Shown here one piece after another: positions 60,074 to 64,000 of a stretch of 64,000 bases of DNA. Location of the stretch: positions 314,599-378,598 of the forward strand of contig NZ_JOEZ01000001.1 in NCBI RefSeq assembly GCF_000721175.1, given 5' to 3'. Under the pieces are notes generated by a model. That model was not told where the DNA came from, ran no database searches, and saw only the letters and a list, made by a program, of their open reading frames with translations. Position numbers and translations under genes: made by a program. This DNA comes from Streptomyces anulatus (GTDB lineage: Bacteria; Actinomycetota; Actinomycetes; Streptomycetales; Streptomycetaceae). The stretch's first letter is position 1. Every line of letters starts with the position of its first letter.

Positions 60074-60940
60074 TCAGTCGGCGATGAGCCCTTCCCTGAG
60101 CTGTGCGAGCGTGCGGGTCAGCAGGCGGGAGACGTGCATCTGGGAGATGCCGACCTCCTCGCCGATCTGCGACTGCGTCATGTTCGCGAAGAACCGCAGC
60201 ATGATGATCTGGCGCTCGCGCGGGGCGAGCCTGGCCAGCAGCGGCTTGAGGGACTCGCGGTACTCGACGCCCTCCAGTGCCATGTCCTCGTACCCGAGGC
60301 GGTCGGCGAGCGAGCCCTCGCCGCCGTCGTCCTCGGGGGAGGGGGAGTCCAGGGAGGAGGCGGTGTAGGCGTTGCCGACGGCGAGGCCGTCGACCACGTC
60401 CTCCTCGGAGACCCCGAGCGCGCGGGCCAGCTCCGGCACGGTCGGCGAGCGGTCGAGCTTCTGCGCGAGCTCGTCGCTGGTCTTGGTCAGCGCGAGCCGC
60501 AGCTCCTGGAGGCGGCGGGGGACCCGCACGGACCAGGAGGTGTCGCGGAAGAAGCGCTTGATCTCGCCGACGACGGTGGGCATCGCGAACGTGGGGAACT
60601 CCACGCCCCGTTCGCAGTCGAACCGGTCGATCGCCTTGATCAGGCCGATCGTGCCGACCTGGACGATGTCCTCCATCGGTTCGTTGCGGCTGCGGAACCG
60701 CGCCGCGGCGTACCGCACCAGCGGGAGGTTCAGCTCGATCAGTGTGTCCCGCACGTAGGTCCGCTCCGGACTGTCCGTTCCCTCGGGGCCCGAGGCGGGG
60801 CCGAGCGCGGCTAGCCGCAGGAACAGGGAGCGGGACAGCGTGCGGGTGTCGATGGCTTCCGGCGAGCTGGTGAGCACGGCGGGTGCCGGCACGCTCTTCG
60901 TGAGCGTGAGCACCTTCGAGCTGCCCTGTTCTTCGGACAT
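60074..60940 (-). CDS. sigN: SigB/SigF-class RNA polymerase sigma factor (SigN-like)
   Basis: 288 residues. Sigma regions: 2 ([62 protein letters not shown]), 3 (LALTKTSDELAQKLDRSPTVPELARALGVSEEDV) and 4 ([41 protein letters not shown]). N-terminal 30 residues variable. The tandem arrangement with a second gene of the same class matches sigN-sigF of S. coelicolor (recollection). Expected control is by anti-sigma/anti-anti-sigma partner switching. Confidence 0.88.
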   Translation of the reverse strand: MSEEQGSSKVLTLTKSVPAPAVLTSSPEAIDTRTLSRSLFLRLAALGPASGPEGTDSPERTYVRDTLIELNLPLVRYAAARFRSRNEPMEDIVQVGTIGLIKAIDRFDCERGVEFPTFAMPTVVGEIKRFFRDTSWSVRVPRRLQELRLALTKTSDELAQKLDRSPTVPELARALGVSEEDVVDGLAVGNAYTASSLDSPSPEDDGGEGSLADRLGYEDMALEGVEYRESLKPLLARLAPRERQIIMLRFFANMTQSQIGEEVGISQMHVSRLLTRTLAQLREGLIAD

Positions 60941-61051
60941 GCCACCCCCTTGAGGTCGCGGACGGTCGCGGTGACCGCGACCATCGGAGGAACGCAGCCT
61001 CCACCTGAATACCGGAGGCGGGGCTGCGGCAAACGCGCTTCGAGCAGAATG

Positions 61052-61089
61052 TCACATGTCGGCAACGCGCTGTAGTGACATGTCGACAA
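61052..61089 (-). promoter_or_regulatory. 14-bp imperfect direct repeat upstream of the first SigF-class gene
   Basis: TCACATGTCGGCAA (61052-61065) and TGACATGTCGACAA (61076-61089) differ at two positions and are 24 bp apart, 110-150 bp before the ATG at 60940. A candidate regulator-binding region. Confidence 0.4.
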
Positions 61090-61174
61090 GTCAGCGCCGA
61101 ATCCGTCCTGGAAACAGAGGGTGTAGGCCTTTTGTGCCGCCAGAACTGCTCTCTGGACGGTCTACCCGTTCCGG

Positions 61175-62035
61175 CTACGCCTCGATCCTGTTTGCGGATC
61201 TCAGTCGGGCGAAACTCCTGGCGAGAAGCCTTGACACGTGCATCTGGGAGACGCCCAGTTCCGCGCTGATCTGAGACTGGGTCAAGTTGCTGTAGTAGCG
61301 CAGGAGGAGGATGCGCTGCTCGCGCTCGGGGAGCTGGACGAGGAGGTGCCGGACCAGATCGCGGTGCTCGACGCCCGCGAGCGCGGGGTCCTCGTAGCCG
61401 AGCCGGTCGAGGAGTCCGGGCAGCCCGTCGCCCTCCTGGGCCGCCTCCAGGGAGGTGGCGTGGTACGAGCGCCCCGCCTCGATGCAGGCGAGTACCTCGT
61501 CCTCGGAGATCTTCAGCCGCTCGGCGATCTCGCCGGTGGTCGGGGACCGGCCGTGAGCGGTCGTCAGGTCCTCGGTCGCGCCGGTGACCTGGACCCACAG
61601 CTCGTGCAGCCGACGGGGGACGTGGACGGTGCGCACGTTGTCGCGAAAGTAACGTTTGATCTCGCCGACGACGGTGGGCATCGCGAACGTGGGGAACTGG
61701 ACCCCGCGCTCCGGATCGAACCGGTCGATGGCGTTGATCAGACCGATCGTGCCGACCTGGACGACGTCCTCCATCGGCTCGTTGCGGCTGCGGAACCGCG
61801 CCGCGGCGTACCGCACGAGGGGGAGGTTCGCCTCGATGAGGGCGGCCCGGACCCGGCGGTGCTCCGGAGTGCCCGGCACCAGGTCCTTGAGCTGGCCGAA
61901 GAGGGCCTGGGTGAGCGCCCTCGTGTCGGCGCCGCGAGCCCTGGCGGGCCTGTCCGAGGGGTCCGGGGTCTCGGTCTGGACGTCCTCCGTCTGGACGGTC
62001 TGGGGAGGCACTTGAGGCGCTGTACTGGCCGGCAC
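61175..62035 (-). CDS. sigF: Sporulation-type RNA polymerase sigma factor SigF
   Basis: 286 residues from GTG at 62035, AGAGGGG upstream. Regions 2 ([33 protein letters not shown]), 3 ([32 protein letters not shown]) and 4 ([41 protein letters not shown]). N-terminal Pro/Thr/Gln-rich extension. About 60% identical by eye to the neighbouring sigma factor, so a local duplication. In S. coelicolor SigF is needed late in spore maturation. Confidence 0.88.
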   Translation of the reverse strand: MPASTAPQVPPQTVQTEDVQTETPDPSDRPARARGADTRALTQALFGQLKDLVPGTPEHRRVRAALIEANLPLVRYAAARFRSRNEPMEDVVQVGTIGLINAIDRFDPERGVQFPTFAMPTVVGEIKRYFRDNVRTVHVPRRLHELWVQVTGATEDLTTAHGRSPTTGEIAERLKISEDEVLACIEAGRSYHATSLEAAQEGDGLPGLLDRLGYEDPALAGVEHRDLVRHLLVQLPEREQRILLLRYYSNLTQSQISAELGVSQMHVSRLLARSFARLRSANRIEA

Positions 62036-62053
62036 GGTGACGCCACCCCTCTG

Positions 62054-62073
62054 CGGTCAACTACGGTCAACTC
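62054..62073 (-). promoter_or_regulatory. 10-bp direct repeat upstream of sigF
   Basis: CGGTCAACTA and CGGTCAACTC follow each other directly at 62054-62073, with related CCGTCAA and CGGTCAT words to 62092. They lie 19-38 bp before the sigF start, so they would affect translation or a leaderless/short-leader transcript. Function unknown. Confidence 0.4.
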
Positions 62074-62175
62074 ATCCGTCAAAAGCGGTCATAGCATCAC
62101 AAGACATGTCCACCGTGTGCAAGCACCGCATAGTGCCGTGTTGAGGTCATATGGGTTTTAAACGGAACGAAGAAA

Positions 62176-62198
62176 CCCCCCGCCTGAACGGCGAGGGG
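62176..62198 (-). terminator. Terminator of the Dabb-protein transcript
   Basis: Stem of two 4-bp blocks (one mismatch) around TGAAC, followed on the minus strand by TTTCTTC, 37 bp after the Dabb stop codon. Confidence 0.6.
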
Positions 62199-62234
62199 TC
62201 GAGAGAACCGGGGCGAACCGGCGGCGCGGAGGCG

Positions 62235-62528
62235 TCAGAAGGGGTAGTCGGCGATCACCCAAGTGGCGAATTCGCGCCACTGTCCCGCGGCGGCCTGGTG
62301 GGCCGGGTGCTCGATGTACCGCTTGAGCGCGTCCTCGTCGGCGACCGCGGAGTTGATGGCGTAGTCGTACGCGATCGGCCGGTCGGTGATGTTCCAGGCG
62401 CACTCCCAGAACTCCAGCTCGGGGACCTGCCCCGCCAGCTCCCGGAAGGCCCGGTCCCCGGCGACGACCCGCGGGTCGTCCCGCTCGACGCCCTCGTTCA
62501 GCTTGAAGAGGACCAGATGGCGGATCAT
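62235..62528 (-). CDS. Dabb family (stress-responsive A/B barrel) protein
   Basis: 97 residues from ATG at 62528, GGAG upstream. Ferredoxin-like dimeric alpha/beta barrel: MIRHLVLFKLNEGV start, WNITDRPIAYDYAINSAVADEDALKRYIEHPAHQ. Usual length. Members range from stress proteins to cyclases; no catalytic assignment possible. Directly follows the small membrane protein gene (10 bp), probably one transcript. Confidence 0.9.
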   Translation of the reverse strand: MIRHLVLFKLNEGVERDDPRVVAGDRAFRELAGQVPELEFWECAWNITDRPIAYDYAINSAVADEDALKRYIEHPAHQAAAGQWREFATWVIADYPF

Positions 62529-62538
62529 CGTTCGTCTC

Positions 62539-62703
62539 CTACTCCACCAGTTCCGACATGAAGTCACCGACGCTCTGCGCGGCGGTGGAAATGCCTTCGA
62601 ACCCTACCTGGACCAGTTCGGCGGCCCGCTGCGGAGACATGATGATCGTGTACAGCACGAAGACCACCAACATGTAGATGATGATCGTCTTTGCCTTGGC
62701 CAC
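62539..62703 (-). CDS. Small membrane protein
   Basis: 54 residues from GTG at 62703. VAKAKTIIIYMLVVFVLYTIIMS forms one N-terminal membrane helix, followed by an amphipathic helix (RAAELVQVGFEGISTAAQSVGDFMSELVE). Too short for most gene finders. It is protein-like in composition, and a longer open frame upstream is not. Confidence 0.7.
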   Translation of the reverse strand: MAKAKTIIIYMLVVFVLYTIIMSPQRAAELVQVGFEGISTAAQSVGDFMSELVE

Positions 62704-62930
62704 AATCCTGCCTCCCCGTCGACCCCGTGTGCGATCGGGCGATTGTATCCGCACGAATGGCCGTATCCGGTGGCCGTTTCTGATCACTGATGCGCCCTTT
62801 AAGGACCTATGTCTCCGCCATCGGGGTCTTTCGGCCGGCCTCACGGCTGCTGCCGCCCGGCAGGATGGACACCGAAAGCCCGAGGGAACCTGGCAGGACC
62901 CGGAGGGCCGGAGCAGGGCCTCTCTGTGGG

Positions 62931-63026
62931 GCCACCGCCGCGCGATACCCCCTGACCGCGACGGACGGGCGGCAGGCCCTGTTCTCACCGGGGGAAGCGG
63001 CCTGTCCCCCCGATGCCGCTTCCCCC
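62931..63026 (+). ncRNA. Probable 6C small RNA
   Basis: Two hairpins with C-rich loops, the hallmark of the actinobacterial 6C RNA. Hairpin 2 is a perfect 12-bp stem (62990-63001 with 63015-63026) with a 13-nt loop CTGTCCCCCCGAT containing six C. Hairpin 1 (about 62935-62968) has a bulged stem around ATACCCCCTGAC with five C. A strong terminator follows at 63045. Upstream, 62828-62878 has further structure: CTTTCGG/CCGAAAG enclosing CTGCCG/CGGCAG. The interval 62704-63288 contains no supported protein gene. Confidence 0.6.
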
Positions 63027-63044
63027 GACCTGACTGACCCGGAG

Positions 63045-63083
63045 CGCCCGTCCGCCGTACTTCCTCTGTGCGGCGGACGGGCG
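63045..63083 (+). terminator. Terminator after the 6C-like RNA
   Basis: Perfect 13-bp inverted repeat CGCCCGTCCGCCG / CGGCGGACGGGCG (63045-63057 with 63071-63083) followed by TTCTCCT. Confidence 0.8.
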
Positions 63084-63144
63084 TTCTCCTGTCCGCCGTC
63101 ACCGAAAGGGGAGGGCCGCCGGCAGGGCCTCAGATGTCCCGCAG

Positions 63145-63177
63145 ATCAGTGACCGTGCAGTATCAGTGACCGTGCAG
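63145..63177. repeat. 16-bp direct repeat
   Basis: ATCAGTGACCGTGCAG occurs at 63145-63160 and 63162-63177, perfect copies one base apart, in the gap before the partial gene. Confidence 0.95.
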
Positions 63178-63288
63178 CGAAGGCCAGGGGCTCCCGCGGG
63201 CTTCCGGTCCGCGGTCACGAGCTCGGTGCCCAGTGTCTCCGCCAGGGCGGTGTGAGAGGCGTCGCAAGGCCACATGCGGCTCTCGGCC

Positions 63289-64000
63289 TCAGACGGATCT
63301 GAGCAGGTCGCGGAGGTTGGTCATGCGCGCCTTGATGTCGGCGGCCTCGGCGGGGTGGACCGGGTCCACGTCGGCCCCGGGGCGGTGGTCGGTGCGACAG
63401 GGGTGGCAGAGGCCGTCGGGGAGGGCTTCCGGGGGGCCGGGGCGTCCGCAGTCGGTGCATTCGATGAGGATGCGGCGGGGTGGGGTGGCGGTGACGGGTC
63501 GGGCGTTCTCGGTGGGAAGCCGGGGTGGGATCTTGTCGGTGAGGCGGCGGCGCACGAAGCCGAGAGGGCTGTCGACCCTGGCGGGGAGCCCTGCGGTGAG
63601 GGCGCTGGTCAGGTAGTCGGTGGTGACGCCCCGGGCGAGCCATTCCGTCGCCTGTGCTTCGAGGGCGGCGCAGTCGTCGGCGGAGAGGGTGAGCCGGTGG
63701 TCGTCGCGGCCGAGGCGGGCCAGGGCGAGGTAGGCGGGGGAAGGGCCGGCTTCGGAGGTGCGGGGCGTCGCGGGGGCCGTGCCCGGGGTGGGCGGAGCGG
63801 GCGGCGCGGGCTCGGCGTCCGGTACCGGTCCCCGGTCCCGGGTGCGTTGGTGCGGTACGCCTGTGGGCTCGGTCGCCCGGTCGGTACCGGGGCCCTTCAG
63901 GGCGGGCGGCGGCGGGTCCTCGGCCGGGGCCCAGGGAGGCGGGGGCGCTGTCGCGGGGGCCGGGGTGTCCGGTGCGGAGCTGACGGTCCGGAGAGCCTTC
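63289..64000 (-). CDS. Helix-turn-helix/zinc-ribbon type protein, C-terminal part (cut by window edge)
   Basis: About 236 residues visible; the N-terminus lies beyond 64000. The first part is a Pro/Ala-rich linker (APATAPPPPWAPAED), then RLTLSADDCAALEAQATEWLARGVTTDYLTSALTAGLP and SPLGFVRRRLTDKIPPRLP. A CxxC...CxxC zinc ribbon ECTDCGRPGPPEALPDGLCHPCR lies near the C-terminus. This C-terminal layout is common in Streptomyces HTH-domain proteins of plasmid/AICE type (recollection). Function unknown. Confidence 0.75.
   Translation of the reverse strand, partial: KALRTVSSAPDTPAPATAPPPPWAPAEDPPPPALKGPGTDRATEPTGVPHQRTRDRGPVPDAEPAPPAPPTPGTAPATPRTSEAGPSPAYLALARLGRDDHRLTLSADDCAALEAQATEWLARGVTTDYLTSALTAGLPARVDSPLGFVRRRLTDKIPPRLPTENARPVTATPPRRILIECTDCGRPGPPEALPDGLCHPCRTDHRPGADVDPVHPAEAADIKARMTNLRDLLRSV

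Noticed and set aside
62704..63102. Upstream extension of the small membrane protein gene
   Set aside because: Arg/Pro-rich shadow of the structured RNA region; the GTG at 62703 begins a normal membrane helix.
62790..63152. 120-codon open frame over the RNA locus
   Set aside because: Low-complexity composition, weak start, and it passes through three strong hairpins that fit an RNA better.

Overview
The window is high-GC actinobacterial DNA, almost certainly the core chromosome of a Streptomyces. Evidence: GC-rich third positions, frequent GTG starts, Streptomyces-type serine tRNAs, a Streptomyces subtilisin-inhibitor-like protein, two SigB/SigF-class sigma factors, HATPase/SpoIIE regulators and a perfect Streptomyces parS site. 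The gene order (serS-pheA-DyP peroxidase-copper genes ... sigma factor-acyl-CoA ligase-sensor protein-inhibitor-tRNAs ... two SigF-class genes) matches, from memory and unchecked, the part of the S. coelicolor chromosome near oriC. No phage, IS element, integrase or CRISPR array was seen.

Layout. 1-4.4 kb: end of an M24 peptidase gene, an intergenic stretch with two DnaA boxes and a 28-bp tandem repeat, then a four-gene ABC-transporter operon. 4.7-8.4 kb: HAD phosphatase coupled to serS, a 660-bp intergenic DnaA-box cluster, and pheA. 8.5-14.7 kb: copper-trafficking locus (DyP peroxidase DtpA, CopC/CopD fusion, PCuAC chaperone, Sco, YcnI-like protein and a His-containing membrane protein). 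15-23.8 kb: regulatory and housekeeping genes (two HATPase anti-sigma-like proteins, PepP, GAF-SpoIIE phosphatase, degenerate Prim-Pol protein, SEC-C protein, glycerophosphodiesterase). 24-27.7 kb: HtrA-like protease, tRNA-Ser(UGA), Prim-Pol protein and a small secreted protein.

27.8-35.5 kb: a compact operon resembling the mycobacterial igr steroid side-chain operon (two acyl-CoA dehydrogenases, MaoC-DUF35 fusion, MaoC, Ltp2-like protein), preceded by a promoter with an overlapping palindrome. It is followed by a SigE-family sigma factor and an acyl-CoA ligase with its own palindrome. A parS site and a bidirectional terminator separate the ligase from a 1379-residue PAS/receiver pseudokinase-like protein. 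40-41.3 kb: SSI-like inhibitor, tRNA-Ser(GCU) and tRNA-Arg(ACG), each tRNA with its own terminator. 41.4-44.2 kb: YcxB-like protein, then an ECF41 sigma factor with its oxidoreductase and a plausible cognate promoter between them.

44.5-49.6 kb: DUF2797 protein, amidohydrolase, an OmpR-family response regulator whose kinase appears truncated, a beta-lactamase-fold protein and a secreted EEP hydrolase. 49.7-58.5 kb: two drug-efflux loci, one with a TetR regulator carrying a Ser-Asp repeat and three operator-like palindromes, the other with MarR and a transporter fused to carboxypeptidase-regulatory-like repeats. 58.6-64 kb: small membrane protein, lipoprotein, tandem SigF-class sigma genes, Dabb protein, a probable 6C small RNA and a partial zinc-ribbon protein.

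Recurring theme: short tandem repeats. In three separate genes a repeat of 15 or 21 bp covers the stop codon, giving several successive in-frame stops. All functional statements are from reading the sequence and from family knowledge; no database search was run.
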